From: Pictodentalium vernedei
Taxonomy: Eukaryota; Mollusca; Scaphopoda; Dentaliida; Dentaliidae
Reading direction: 5' to 3'
DNA: 64,000 nt
Assembly: GCA_031216915.1 (NCBI GenBank)
Contig: CM062295.1
Location: forward strand, 181,550,927-181,614,926
In this document: piece by piece, positions 1 through 12,050 of the stretch
Layout of the letters: each line of letters starts with the position of its first letter
Position numbering within the stretch: position 1 is the first letter of the stretch
Program-made: the position numbers and the translations under genes
The notes under the pieces: generated by a model
Databases searched by the model: none
Told to the model about the DNA's origin: nothing
Seen by the model: the letters and a program-made list of their open reading frames with translations, nothing else

Positions 1-252
1 TTGCCTACATGGTGGCACGATGACGCTGTGTACTAAGGTGCACTGCACGTTGATGGTACGCATGTCTTCAACCAATCAAACCCTGCCTGTGCCAGGGTGC
101 AGAGTGCAGAGTTACGTTGTTGGAGAGCTGACAGCTGCTCGTCGTTGCTCAGTGGTTCTCTCCGGGTACTCCAGCTTCCTCCACCCATAAAAATCTGTCA
201 CTGACATGATATGACCCTGGCTGTTAATGTGTCGTTAAACCCTAATAAAAAA
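1..252 (+). mobile_element. SINE body and tail, 5' end outside the window
   Basis: Plus-strand 3' part of the main SINE family of this window. It matches, in order, the body seen in the copies at 20.3, 26.1, 32.5 and 57.5 kb: the block around 'gtgtactaaggtgcactgca', the block 'tctccgggtactcc', and the end 'gtcgttaaaccctaataaa'. The tRNA-like head would lie left of base 1. The tail is a short A-rich stretch rather than the long (ATTT)n seen elsewhere. It abuts the 3' side of the DIRS-like relic. Non-autonomous; transcription by RNA polymerase III and LINE-mobilised insertion are family knowledge. Confidence 0.8.
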
Positions 253-3200
253 AAAGTTGTATCTGACCATCTAGAAAGAAGATCAGCTAATCTGTTATCA
301 CACCCAGCAAAATGTTTCCCTTTGGTTTGAAATTTATTGGTGGCTGCAATAAACTGAATTTCCCTCAGACACTTTTTAAGGAATGTATTTTGACAGGCAC
401 CTGAATTTAAGACATATACAGATACCATGTTGTCACACAAGACCACAATTTTCTTTCCTGAAAAGTTTCTACCCCTCAATCTCAAACAAACACAAATTGT
501 AAGAAGCTCAAGACAATTAATATGTAAGGACATTTCTTTTATGAAATCTGGAAAGGTACTATGGAAAAATTCTTAATCACAAATACCACCACAACCAAGT
601 AAACAAGCATTACAGGAAAAACAAACGTCTGGAGAAGACCATCCCTCCATATCCATAGAAACCCCATTGAATTCATCAAGAAATTTAAACCACCATACCA
701 AATCTTTTTTAACATACTTAGGAATATTGTGTTTCTTTTTATCATGAGTATCCAACCAAGAAAGAAGTCGAGAAATGAAAATTCTGCCAGGTTTGACACA
801 AGCTGACATAAAACTTAACTTTCCAAGGATGGACTCAAGTTCTTTTCTAGAAGCCGTTTTCTTTTTCAACCAATTCTGCACTAATAGGGATATTTCCTCG
901 ATTCTCTCTGGAGTTACTGTTAGCGTGAAATCTTCAGTGTTAAAATGAATTCCTAAAAAAATCATTTTAGTAGGAGGGCAAGCCTTATTTACCGATTCCT
1001 CTAAACCACAAGAATCGAGAAGAAACAACAAAATGAATTATCAGCTTCAGTTTCACCTGCAGCCCCTGCAAAATCATCCAGATATTTAACTAGATCATAT
1101 CCATAGAGCTCCATAATGTAAACAATGCAATTTGTAAGCCTTTGACAAACAAATGCTGCACTCCTGAGTCCCATTGAATGAACTCGATCAAAAAAAAATA
1201 TGATTATTCCATTTGTACCGAAGTAAATCCATATCACCCGGGTCAATGGGAATCTGTTTACAAGCCCTTTTTAAGTCTCGTTTAACCCTTTACCCAACAT
1301 AACAGCCAAAACCGGCCAGCGCTATTCTCAAAAATTGCCAATTAATTTTCATTATTTTTTTCAATTTTTGTCTCGAAAACATAGGTTATGACCCCTCGTT
1401 GGAACGAGCTCGTCGAGCTCGTTCCAACGAGGGGTCATAACCTATGTTTTTGAGACAAAAAATTAAAAAAAATAGTTATTCAAGAATTATTTTTGCAAGA
1501 GTCGTCTGCTTTTCATGTTAGGTAAAGGGTTAAACAGCAAACAAGCAGGATCATGTTTTTTTTACTAAACCAACTAAATTGTCAGTAGAAGGGTATGTTA
1601 AGTGAATATTTTCACCCAAATAACTGTTCTTTGGAATGAAATCATTCACTGTTTTAGCAGAAAGGGAACTTAAATCTAAAATAACTCTTCTTTCCACCAA
1701 GTCTTTTTTGGGAACAGTATTGAGAGTTGAAAGAAACATTGATTGAAAAGGGTTGGAGAAAAAAGGACCCATGACAGCTCCATAAGTAAACTCTTTCGCA
1801 AAATATTCATCCAACTCATTTGGAAAGGAAGTAGCACCGGAATGGTTTTTCACTTTGGACTTTATTATGTGCTCTCCACAGTAACCAATCAGAAAAACAA
1901 ATTCTAAAAAATCACACAATTCCCAGTCAGAATAATACTGAAGGATGAATCTGAAAAATGGGATGTTTAATTCAGAATAAACCGGAATTTTACATCCTAA
2001 ATAATTTGGTAATTTTGACTGTCTGATCAAAAAATTTGAATGAATAAGCTTAGAACATTCCTTTGAATAACTTGAGCTGCCCCCAATTGTTTTGTCACAA
2101 GTACAGAATTTACAAGAATGGTTCACACAGGCAGCCGAAGAAACAGATAAATTAGTTTGAGTGGAATCCATATTCCCAGTATTCATGCAGTTTAAAACTT
2201 TAGAATTTGTTGAACTATTCAAATTCAAATTATCATCAACAGAGTGAATAGGTGTAGGACAACAACTAATTTCTTTGGAAAAATCAAAAGTTTCGGAATT
2301 TGAAGTTTCAACACCTGAAGGGAATTTGCATAATTTGGAGTTAACAAGAGTTTCTTCTTTAATATTAGTATTATATGAAATGTGGGCAAGCAGACGATGA
2401 TTCAGGATGTTGTAATTGGATTTTGTCTTCGATCAAACAAGATGCACACACATGTTGCACATTTCTAACTTGTCCATTAATTACATTAAAATGTGACGAT
2501 TTATGAGGACATTTCTTTCTTTGAAAGTCCGAGCAAAACCAAACTGTTGGACCTGATTGAAATGAAGAACTGAAACTATTTTGAGATTTTTGACTCAATT
2601 TAGAGGAGTGATATCTTAGGTGTCCAGCCAGAAGAAGAGTTTCTAAATAGGTTGGGTCATCGGCCTAAGTCACTTGGTTGTACTCAGTCTTTCTGATAAA
2701 GGCTGCATATAATTCAAGCAATGACTTCCAAACGTATAATTCATAATAATAAGATATTTTACGTAATAATTTCAGTCTTCCAATGTTTTCTGTGACATCC
2801 AAATTGGGTAATAATATTATTTCCAATTCCCCAGCGACAAACTGGTTGAAGGAAAGATCTTTAAACTTAATTTCTTTATTAACGTACTCAAGCTGTAGCA
2901 TAGACTGAGGACATATCTGAGGGCCCAAAATTATATTCTTTGATTTGGCCTCAATTTCTGAAAGTTTCTTCTCTTTTTTCTTATATCGAACAGCTTGAGG
3001 TTCTGTTTCTGACTCGGAAGATTCATTTCTGCTTGAACTAGACTCAGCATCACTGTCAGCTGAATCATCTCCATCAACAGTAAACCAATCCAAGCCTAAT
3101 TTTCTCAAATATTTTTGCAAATTCCTTGACAATTCTTTATTATTACGGAGAGTGGGTAAAAATACATTGGAATTGTTATCAAATGGTACAAAATCAGTTG

Positions 3201-3714
3201 AAAGTGAATGTTTATGTTTAGATATTTTCATATCATCATCTTTTGGCCAGTTGTCTTTTTTTGTTGATCTACATTTGTGTAAATCTACGTGTTGTGTGTG
3301 CTTTTGAAAGTCACAGTCTTTTCCCTTATCTTTGTCTGACTTAGATTTGTCTGTACCTGTAGATGTTCCTGAACGACAAAGTTCTTTCAATCCATGTTTA
3401 GCATCATCAAGTTGACGTAACGATTCTTTTCTCTCAATTCTCTGTTGTTTTTTAAACAATTCTTCTTGTCTTTGCAATTCAATGAGTTCCTGTTCCATTT
3501 CAACCATGTCATTATCCGAATCGTCAGATTCAGCTGTAGAGAGGCATTCAATTGGGTCATCTGGTAAATTTTGGCTGGCATTGTCAAAGTTGGAAGTGGA
3601 TTCCAAAATCTCTGTAGCGACAGCACTGGATGTTTTATTATCAATTTTCCCACTGTTATGTAATGTCCTATAATTTATGGCAGATCTCTCTCTAAGGTCT
3701 CTATCCGAATTCAT
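253..3714 (-). mobile_element. DIRS-like (tyrosine-recombinase type) retrotransposon relic
   Basis: Fossil on the minus strand. Parts seen, in coding order: a gag-like region at 3714-2371 with an acidic, Ser-rich and Lys/Glu-rich coiled-coil-like stretch and a Cys/His cluster near its end (WFCSDFQRKKCPHK, then HVCASC at about 2,450-2,560); reverse transcriptase at about 2,228-573 with the YLDDF active-site block near 1,070-1,090; and RNase H at 533-198 with GKKIVVLCDN and an ADLLSRW ending, both typical of DIRS-group elements. The tyrosine-recombinase region is not visible; the SINE at 1-252 begins where it would be expected. The element is broken in several places, and a TTAA-flanked MITE sits inside the RT region. 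Likely old. Family call rests on the RT/RNase H motifs. Confidence 0.85.
1282..1533. mobile_element. Palindromic TTAA-flanked MITE, family P1 (piggyBac-like ends)
   Basis: Flanked by TTAA on both sides (1282-1285 and 1530-1533). Termini read TTAACCCTTTACC and GGTAAAGGGTTAA. The centre is a near-perfect hairpin around 1388-1441 built on the core GAACGAGCTCGTCGAGCTCG followed by its mirror, with 'gacccct' and 'aggggtc' outside. No coding capacity, about 252 bp. TTAA target duplication plus CCCTTT ends are hallmarks of piggyBac superfamily elements; the assignment is inference because no transposase is present. It lies inside the RT region of the DIRS-like relic, so it is younger than that element. 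Confidence 0.85.
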
Positions 3715-4569
3715 GATTATAGCAGCTAATTATGAGAATCTACCACTCTGAATTTTAAATTCAGTTATCTCAGTCTGAACTTTGATGAGCAGAAAATTAT
3801 TGAAGGACTACAATTGACGAAGCTAAACCAACATTGTGAAGGAAATGTTTATCTCGACAATGAGCAACACCATTTTTATTTATTTATTTTTTTGAAGAGA
3901 ATAATGACCACGACCAATTCAAGTTGAGACCAAAATACCACAGACTATTCGTTCAGTGCAAATTGCTTGATAAGGATGAGAAGAGCTCATGCGATTGTTG
4001 TCATTGAAGACCTGATAAGGATTTCTCCCTGCCTGCTGATCATTAATTATTTTGAAGACAAAATAAAACAATTAGAAAATGCTTTATGGCAAGGCAGGAT
4101 TTCTCAATTTCATAATTATCCAGAAGTAAATGAAATTTCACACGAAGCTGGATGTAAAATGCATTATAGTCCATGTACTGGAGCTCAGCCAAAATCATTT
4201 GCCAACTGTACAGATAACTCAAACAGAAGGTTGTCTTCTGAACCCAATATAGTTGATTTCCAGCCAAGTTTTGGTGCTGGCCCAGTATCAATGCAGTACA
4301 GAGACAATATTAGTAATTATGCACAAGGTGTTACTAACAGACACAGTGTTGAAATAAATGACTACAAACCAGGTATAAATAATTACCCAGGGGGCCCAAG
4401 TATCATTCAGTCTCCAACACACATAGAATGTAGGCCCAATGAAGGAATCTCTGTTAAACCAAAATTGATAAAATGTAATATAAATGAACTGTCTGTTCAC
4501 TTTTCAAGCACACCAGTACAAATTCATTATCTGTCTGTTCGGTCAACAGTTCAAACACTTAAATGTACA

Positions 4570-4775
4570 TCGTATTCATATGTTGTACCACAAATACCTC
4601 CTCATACACAGTATACATGGTGTACACACATTGTATCTGAAACACCAGCTTATACACAGTACACAGTGTACACACATTGTACCTGAAACACCAGCTCATA
4701 CACCGTATATATGTGTACCTGAAACACCTTTACGTGCACCATATACACACATTGTACCAGAAACAGTTTTACAAA
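4570..4775 (+). repeat. Irregular minisatellite inside the Gypsy gag-like region
   Basis: Five imperfect units start with a 'tgtacctgaaacacc'-type block (near 4,583, 4,634, 4,679, 4,715 and 4,756) and continue with 'acacagtatacacacattg'-like sequence. Unit length varies from about 36 to 51 bp. The repeat is in the gag-like part of the Ty3/Gypsy relic. Local slippage is the simplest explanation. Confidence 0.7.
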
Positions 4776-6243
4776 CACCAGTTGACACTGTTCAAGCACA
4801 TAATGCATCATTCAATACACATGGAAATAGGTCATGATCAATCAAAGAGCCTGACATATATGATGGCATACACGTTGCATTTCGAGATTATTTGATCCAC
4901 ATTGAACAAGTTGCATTGTGGAATGAATAGAATGCTAAACAGAAGGCACAGCAGTTGGTCATGTCATTGCGTGGTTCTGCTCAAAAGTTGCTAAGTGACT
5001 TAAACACATTCCAATTGAATGATTATCATGCTTTATGTAATTTGCTGAAGCAAAGATTTAACCCAGTAGGTAGAGAAATAGCACATAGATGTGAAGTTAG
5101 AAATAGATGGCAAAAGAATCATGAATTAATTGTTGATTATGGATACGACCTTCAGAAAATAAGCTGTCAGGCTTATCCAAATTTACCTTATGAAGCACGA
5201 GAAACATATTTAATAGAACAATTCATACAAGAGTTAGGGTCACATAACATGAAACAACACATACAGTTTAGGCATACAAACTCATTGGAACAGGCTATTT
5301 CACTTGCTGTCTAGTTTGAGGCCTTTGATGGAACACGTCTGGAGATCAGAAAACCCAGGGATGATGAAAGTGTTCTTTCGGTAAGAACAGTCCGGGACAA
5401 GAAAACTGGTGAGACTTGTTCCGGGGTGGATAATAAACATTTGGAAGTACCTGGCTTGTCAGATATTATTTTGAATAGTTTTGCAGAGCTATATAAGAAG
5501 TTGCTCAAAGAAATACAACAATTAAATCAGTTTTAAAAAAATAAGGATTGGTCAAAAACAGATACATTTAAATGTTATTTTTGTAACAAGGAGGGCCATA
5601 TTAAGCGGCACTATAAAAAATTCAAGGCAATAAAAACTGCTCAAGTTCACAATTAGGGGGAAAACTAGACATGGTTGAATTTGAGGCCAAAATTCAGCCA
5701 AAATTAACGATGGGGACACTAAAATGAATCCCACAAACTGGCCAATAATTTATTTGCATACTAAGCAAAGTAAGTGTTTGTTTCTAAAATCATCAATTGG
5801 AGAGACCAATGGTGAATTCTTAATATACAGTGGTGCATCTATAACTGTGTTGTCTAAGAAATTGTATGATAAAATCAATATGGATAGACCCAAATTGCAG
5901 TGTGTTTCAAAGAGATTAGTTTCTGTTGGGGGGGGGGGGGGAGGGGGGTGAATTGAAAGTTATGGGGCAAGCTGAGTTTGAGATTGATATTTCAGGTGTT
6001 AAATATCATCACACAGCTGTAGTAGCTGAACTTGTGGGAATTGTGAGAATAGACTCCCTGGATAGGTACAACAGAATTTTGTATGCCAAGAGTCGAGTCC
6101 TACAATTAGGAAATCACAAGGTCAAAGCTACACAGGGGATAGCTGTGTTGATTGTGCCCAGGTTCGTTTGTGTTATGATTTGCCAATTCCACCCGAGAGT
6201 GAGTTATTTATAAAAGGTTACATAGAGGGTCAATGAGGCTGGT

Positions 6244-9204
6244 TTGGTCGGACCAATGAAGGCAGATACACATCATTATTTGGTAGTAAACTGTTTAGTC
6301 ACAGTACAAGAAAACTCAATGCAGTTTTCAGTTGTGAACACCTGTAAGCGCCCCATTAGAATTCAACAGGGAACAGTAGTAGGTAGTTTACAACCGACTG
6401 ATGATTTTGTTTTGGAAATGCAAGACTCTTGTCCAAAATGTAATGGCTTACCCAAACATTTGAAAAGTTTAATCGATAATGTGTCTGATAAACTTGATGA
6501 CTCAAAAAAGTCTGTAGTGGACTTGCTGATCAATTTCCAAGATATATTTGATAGTCCCGGTAATCATTTGGGAAGAAGTAATGTTATTACGCATCAGATT
6601 AATACAGGGGATAGTAAGCCAATTAAATTAGCACGCAGAAAAGTACCATTAGCTTGGAAAAAAGTTGTAGAACAGGAGCTTAATGATATGTTCGAAGCGG
6701 AAATCATAGAACTTAGTAACAGTCCTTGGGCAGCACCCATATGCATAGTCACCAAAAAGGATGGAAGCATACGTTTATGTATAGATTATAGACGTCTTAA
6801 TGATGTAACTATCAAGGACACTTATCCTCTCCCCAGAATCGATGAAACCATTGACACCTTAACAGGGTCCAGATTTTTGTCCACATTAGATTTAATCAGT
6901 GGGTTTTGGCAAGTAGAAATGGATGATAAAGATAAACACAAGGCAGCTTTTGTTACTTGCAAGGGGTTATATGAGTTCAATGTCATGCCATATGGGTTAA
7001 CGAATAGTCCCACTATGCTGCAGCACCTAATGGCGTCAGTACTTGGTTGTTTACAATGGTCCAGGTGCCTGTGTTATATGGACGATGTCATTGTGTTTGG
7101 CAAAACATTTCAAGAGGCTCATGATAATCTTCAAACAGTTTTTGAGTGCTTTCGCAAAGCTAATTTAAAGCCTAAACCAAAGAAGTACTCACTTTTTCAA
7201 GTTACATACTTGGGTTATGTGGTATCAGATGAGGGAATTTACTGTGATCCTGAAAAATGAAGGTCTGTTCAATGTTGGCCCCACCCATGCAATGTCACAG
7301 AGGTACGTGCTTTTTTAGGCTTTGCAGGATATTATAGGTGATTTATTTCTGATTTTTCTTCAGATGCATTGCCTCTCGTAAAATTGACTAGAAAAGGAGA
7401 AAAATTCTCTTGGAGTGAGGAAAGTGACATAGCTTTTGAAAAGTTAAAACACGTATTGGTAAACTCACCCATTCTTGCTTACCCAACAATTGATGGTGGA
7501 TTTATTCTCGACACAGATGCTAGTCTGACAGGAATTGGTGCTGTTATCTCACAAATACAGGATGGAGAAAAACATGACATAAGCTACGCAAGTCAAACTC
7601 TTAGTCGCTCTCAACATAATTATTCTCCTACTAAATTGGAGGTATTAGCTGTAGTAACCTTTTTTGCAACATTTCTGTCCTTACTTGTGTGGAAGAAATT
7701 TTCTTTTACAAACTGACCATGCCTCCCTCATATGGTTGAAAAAATTTAAACAACCAGAGGGAATGCTTGCAAGTTGGTTGAGTATATTAGATACCTACGA
7801 TTTTACAATACAGCATCATAGAGGTCGTGCCCATCGAAATGCTGATGGTTTATCAAGAGCACCAGCTAGACCGTGTTCTAGACCAGAAAGCCCAGAATGT
7901 AAGAGCAGAAATGTAGATAATACTGAGGATGATCAAGATTTTGACAAGTCTAATATATCTGTCCTGTTATCAGTAACAACTATTTCTCCTGAACAAAAAA
8001 AGCAATATAAAAACTCCTTTAAAAACTACAGTTTGTCCAGTTTTAGACTCGGGGGAAATAGAGTCAGACAGTGAGAATTCGGGAAACCAGGATTTTGGAA
8101 ATTGGACTGAAATTTGGGCACATGATAAATGTGTAGAATGGCAACAAAATGATATCTCAATACAATCAGTTATAAGTTTGAAGGCAGAATATGTAGAAAA
8201 AACACCTAAAGATATTCTTGTTAAACAATGTCTTGAAGCTAGAAATTTGTGTGCTTTTTGGGAATCCTTGGTCCTTCAGGATAACTTACTATATAGACAA
8301 TTTGAAAATAGTATAGGCAACAACTATTTACAATTGGTAGCCTGTTGCAAAATTGGGTAATGAATATATCATGGTAATCACAGATTATCTTACAAAATGG
8401 ATTGAGGCTTATGCCATTCCCAATCACACAGCACAAACTGTTGCTGATCAATTGGTGAATGAATGCATCCATTGATTCGGGGTTTCCCAACAAATACATA
8501 CAGATCAGGGGAGGGAATTTGAGTCACAGCTATTCAAAAGTCTTTGTGATTTATTGGAAATAGAGGAAACCCGTACCACACCATATAGACCTCAAACTGA
8601 CGGGATGGTTGAGCATTTTAATCGTACTCTTCAACAAATGTTGTCTGCCCTAGTAAATGAGAAGCATGATGACTGGGATGAGAAATTACCTTTTGTAATG
8701 TTAGCTTATATATCATCTATGCACAGTAGTACCCATTGTATCCCAAGTTTATTAATGTTGGGAAGAGAACTGTCTTGTCCCATAGATGTGATGGCGCGTT
8801 TGGGTCAAACTGGTAAATATTTATGCCCTGTCTGATATGTAGAATGGTTGCAGGATGTGATGACAAAATCATTTGATTTTGCAAGAGAGAATTTGGGAGT
8901 TGCAGCAAAACCATATTTGGTTTTAAAGAAAATAACATCTATAACTTATCAAATCCAACTAAAGAAAAATTCAACAGTTATTGTAGTGCATGTAGACCAC
9001 TTGAAACCTTATGAAGGTAGAAAAACTCCAGTCAACCGGCTTGATGATAATGGCGAAGATATTAATTCTGATAGCCATGAATCACAAGACGAGCCAACAT
9101 CTGATGAGGATGAGGACTTTACCTCAATCCAACAAACTACCACCACTACTAACTTCACCAGAAGAGGGCAACGTATAAAGCCATGTGAAATCTATTCACC
9201 CTAG
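6244..9204 (+). pseudogene. pol: Gypsy pol region: RT, RNase H, integrase
   Basis: Part of the Ty3/Gypsy fossil. RT is recognisable from IVTKKDGSIRLCIDYRRLND (about 6,748-6,807), FLSTLDLISGFWQ (about 6,876) and the catalytic block CYMDDVIVFG (about 7,072-7,101). RNase H carries FILDTDASLTGIGAV (about 7,503) and ends near HHRGRAHRNADGLSR (about 7,815-7,858). The integrase shows TTPYRPQTDGMVEHFNRTL (about 8,575) and a C-terminal VVHVDHLKPYEG block (about 8,983). The tail, with TRRGQRIKP, resembles the usual pol C-terminus of invertebrate Gypsy elements. Broken; not expected to encode an active polyprotein. Confidence 0.9.
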
Positions 9205-9658
9205 TTGCTGGTCAGCTAACATAATGCCCATAGCAAGGCAACTGCTACAATGGTGTGATCACTGGGCATGTGTACATGAACAGTTTATTGAGCTCCATAA
9301 ATGTACATTATGCGGTATTAAGTTTCAACGAAAGACAATGCTGAATATACATATTAGACAAACTCATAAACTTAATGGTGATATAGCAGACATTAAGAAA
9401 TGTATAGTGCGTGTCGCAAATGAACATTTTGTGGATCCGTTAGGTTTTACTTTGCCACGTAGATCATCGTCATTGGGTAGGTGTATGGCCAGAGAGGAAG
9501 CAAGATCTCAAGATGTACGAAATGCTGACAAAGGCTCTTCGACATCCTCATGCAATTCCAGAGATGAGAGAATAGATGTTAAAGTAGAAGGCTGCACTAC
9601 TGTGGTTACCTCCCAGATTGACAACAAGTGGATGCTTCATGCTGAAGATGATGAGTGA
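9185..9658 (+). CDS. Extra ORF with one C2H2 zinc finger between Gypsy pol and 3' LTR
   Basis: An uninterrupted 157-codon frame overlaps the end of the integrase region and stops shortly before the polypurine stretch and LTR. Residues about 38-63 read HKCTLCGIKFQRKTMLNIHI followed by RQTH, a C-x2-C-x12-H-x4-H zinc finger. The rest is Ser-rich and charged, with no other domain I recognise. As part of a relic it is probably not expressed. C2H2 fingers are reported at the pol C-terminus or downstream in some animal Gypsy lineages; whether this is a separate ORF or a pol extension cannot be told here. Confidence 0.55.
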   Translation: MKSIHPSCWSANIMPIARQLLQWCDHWACVHEQFIELHKCTLCGIKFQRKTMLNIHIRQTHKLNGDIADIKKCIVRVANEHFVDPLGFTLPRRSSSLGRCMAREEARSQDVRNADKGSSTSSCNSRDERIDVKVEGCTTVVTSQIDNKWMLHAEDDE

Positions 9659-9788
9659 GTTGTAATTGCAACAAGAGAAGATTTTTCCACATTCAAAAAA
9701 ATTTACGGCCAAAATAATGTAAGGGAGAGAGACTGTTTTTTCTGTTTTTTTTTTAATCAAATTATATTTGAATCTTAAGGTCGGGGAG

Positions 9789-10650
9789 TGTAATGGTGGC
9801 GACTCGGATGTGTGTTATCCAGTAACTATTTTTCTGAAATAACTTCTTTAAATTTATCCTTTGTGCGTTATTCCCACATTTCAGTTTGTAATGACATAAT
9901 GGGATCGCGTATTTTCAATTCATTTACTCGATATTTGTAGCTACTCGTTGTGGTGATCAGTAATTTCTGAAGGAGTTACACAACTTGTACATAGAGGAGG
10001 TATCTATCTTGGGTTTTATCTTAAGATGATTTCTATTGGTTACTTTGTATCCTGTTCCAGAGTGTGATTTTGCACATGACACCTCGAAAATTGCTGTATA
10101 TAAGTCCCCGTTGTTCGAGTATTCGACGGACGGTTTTCAGTCTTCAAGCAAGACAGTAAAGGAATAGGTCTGCTGACTAGTTCGTCTCATTTAAATTCCC
10201 TTTTGGGCACTTGTTGCCCTGAAAGAATTTGTGTGAATCATTGTGATTTGCAAGTCATAATGTTTGGCATTATGTCGGTTTGACCAGTTGATGTTTTCTC
10301 GTCTCTGTTCTGACGTTTACTGGTATAAAATATTCCGAGTCGCAAGTTTCTTTGACCATTTCTTTGTATTCTCTTGTCGGTGTGTCATCGGCTGTTTCCG
10401 TGTGTGTACGGAAATTGCCGGTGATAATTCGAGAAGAGAACTGATCGGATTCATCATACTTTGGTAAATAGGAACGTGTCTGTCTCTCCCCAAAATACAT
10501 TTGTTCCAAAGCTTGACAAAGTTATTAAATGCTAAATTTTATAATGAGTTCTATTATTATTTTGAACCTGTTGTGTTCTCATCAGACATTTTGACAGATT
10601 ATTGAACCTGGGGATAAAACAGTTGAACCATCGGCCACCCGACTGTTACA
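9789..10650 (+). repeat. 3' LTR of the Ty3/Gypsy relic
   Basis: Begins TGTAATGG right after the purine-rich 'ttaaggtcggggag' and ends CTGTTACA, giving short inverted ends TGTAA/TTACA. About 862 bp. It contains a TATA-like 'tgtatataag' near 10,095, followed by sequence plausible for the start of R. A long G run starts 19 bp after its end. No 5' partner LTR was found in the window, so the boundaries rest on the termini and the purine tract. Confidence 0.7.
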
Positions 10651-10668
10651 GGTATATAACATCTCGGC

Positions 10669-10695
10669 GGGGGGGGGGGGGGGGGGGGGGGGGGG
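10669..10695. repeat. Poly(G) tract, 27 nt
   Basis: Longest of at least seventeen G or C homopolymers of 12 nt or more in the window. It lies between the Gypsy LTR and the 155-bp tandem array. Confidence 0.9.
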
Positions 10696-10700
10696 AGTTT

Positions 10701-11760
10701 GTTCAAATCGAATCCCTGGGTGAATATTTGGGCTCTCAATGGGAGCCCAAATTTTAACTTAGTGCAATATGTGGAATATTCTTTAAAACTCTTCTTCAGA
10801 TCCACAAGTTGAAATCTTTTGATATTTGGTATGCAACATCTTTAGAGGGTTCCAATTCAAGCTTGTTCAAATCGGGTCCCTGAGTTAGTATTGAGTTAGC
10901 CCAAATTTTAACTTAGTGCAATATGTGGAATATCCTTTAAAACTCTTCTTCAGATCCACAAGTTGAAATCTTTTGATATTTGGTATGCAGCATCTCTAGA
11001 GGGTTCCGATTCAAGTTTGTTCAAATCGGGTCCCTGAGTTAGTATTGAGTTAGCCTAAATTTTAACTTAGTGCAATATGTGGAATATCCTTTAAAACTCT
11101 TCTTCAGATCCACAAGTTGAAATCTTTTGATATTTGGTATGCAGCATCTCTAGAGGGTTCCGATTCAAGTTTGTTCAAATCGGGTCCCTGAGTTAGTATT
11201 GAGTTAGCCCAAATTTTAACTTAGTTCAATATGTGGAATATTCTTTATAACTCTTCTTCAGATCCACAAGTTGAAATCTTTTGATATTTGGTATGCAACA
11301 TCTCTAGAGGGTTTCGATTCAAGTTTGTTCAAATCGGGTCCCTGAGTTAGTATTTGGGCTCTCTGTTGGAGCCCAAAGTTTAAGTTGGTGCAATTTGAGG
11401 AAATTTCTTTACAAATCTTCTTCTTCAGATCCACCAGTTAGAATCCTTTCATGTTTGGAATACAACATCTATAGGGGGGTCAGATTCAAGTTTGTTCAAA
11501 TCGAGTCGCTCCCTATGGGAGCCCAAAGTTTAACAGAATGCTATACGTGGAATATTATTCAAAAATCTTCTTCTTCAGATTCACCAGTCAGAATCCTCTC
11601 ATATTTGGTATACATCACCCGAATTTTAACTTTACAATATGAGGAAATTTCTTTAAAAATCTTCTTCTTCAGATCCACCATGCAGAATCCTTTAACATTT
11701 GGTGTACATCATCTCCAGGAGGGTCAGATTCAAGTTTGTTCAAATCGGGTCCCTGGGTTG
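10701..11760 (+). repeat. Tandem repeat, about 155-bp unit, 6-7 copies
   Basis: The landmark 'ttgttcaaatcg' recurs at about 10,700, 10,864, 11,019, 11,173, 11,327, 11,492 and 11,738, giving periods of 163, 155, 154, 154, 165 and 246. Each unit holds 'cttcttcagatccaca' and 'gatatttggtatgca'. Middle units are nearly identical and the outer ones diverge, as expected from unequal exchange. A 178-codon open frame across the right part is a by-product of the repeat. Confidence 0.9.
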
Positions 11761-12050
11761 AAAATTTTGCGTCTGGTTCGGACTGATAAATTTTGGACCA
11801 AAATTGGAGAAAAAATTGTTTTGGCTATTTTTTATGCGTTTTGTTCAATTTTGAGACGAAAAAAAATTTTTAGCCTGAAAACTTTAGGTCCGGTTCTGAC
11901 TCCGAAATTTTGGACCAAAATTCAGAATTAAAAAAAAAATATTTATGCGTTTTGTTCAATATTAAGATGAAAACAATTTTTTTAAAGCCTGAAAATTTTG
12001 TGTCCGGTTCGGACTTGGAAATTTTGGATCAAAATTCGGAAATTTTTTTT
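11761..12050 (+). repeat. Short tandem repeat, about 116-bp unit, 2.5 copies
   Basis: The block 'ggttcggactgataaatttt' and its variants recur near 11,772, 11,890 and 12,003, each followed by 'ggaccaaaattc'-like sequence. It directly continues the 155-bp array but is a different unit. Confidence 0.8.

Larger units (their letters stand above)
3960..10650 (+). mobile_element. Ty3/Gypsy LTR retrotransposon relic with 3' LTR
   Basis: Fossil, plus strand. Parts in order: gag-like region (about 3,967-5,560), a zinc-knuckle-like segment (about 5,571-5,620), protease region (about 5,760-6,200), reverse transcriptase (about 6,600-7,260), RNase H (about 7,370-7,860), integrase (about 8,340-9,200), a downstream zinc-finger ORF (9,185-9,658), a polypurine stretch just before 9,789 and a 3' LTR (9,789-10,650). 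The order protease-RT-RNase H-integrase is that of Ty3/Gypsy. No matching 5' LTR is visible upstream. Broken, with at least about ten breaks. It lies back to back with the DIRS-like relic. Confidence 0.9.

Noticed and set aside
10264-10509. Short ORFs on both strands within the Gypsy LTR
   Set aside because: They lie wholly inside the LTR and show no motif; chance frames.
10701-11760. CRISPR-like array
   Set aside because: Units are about 155 bp with no repeat/spacer alternation, and the DNA is clearly from an animal.
11395-11931. 178-codon ORF with internal repeats
   Set aside because: It spans the 155-bp and 116-bp tandem arrays; its protein repeats simply mirror the DNA repeats.
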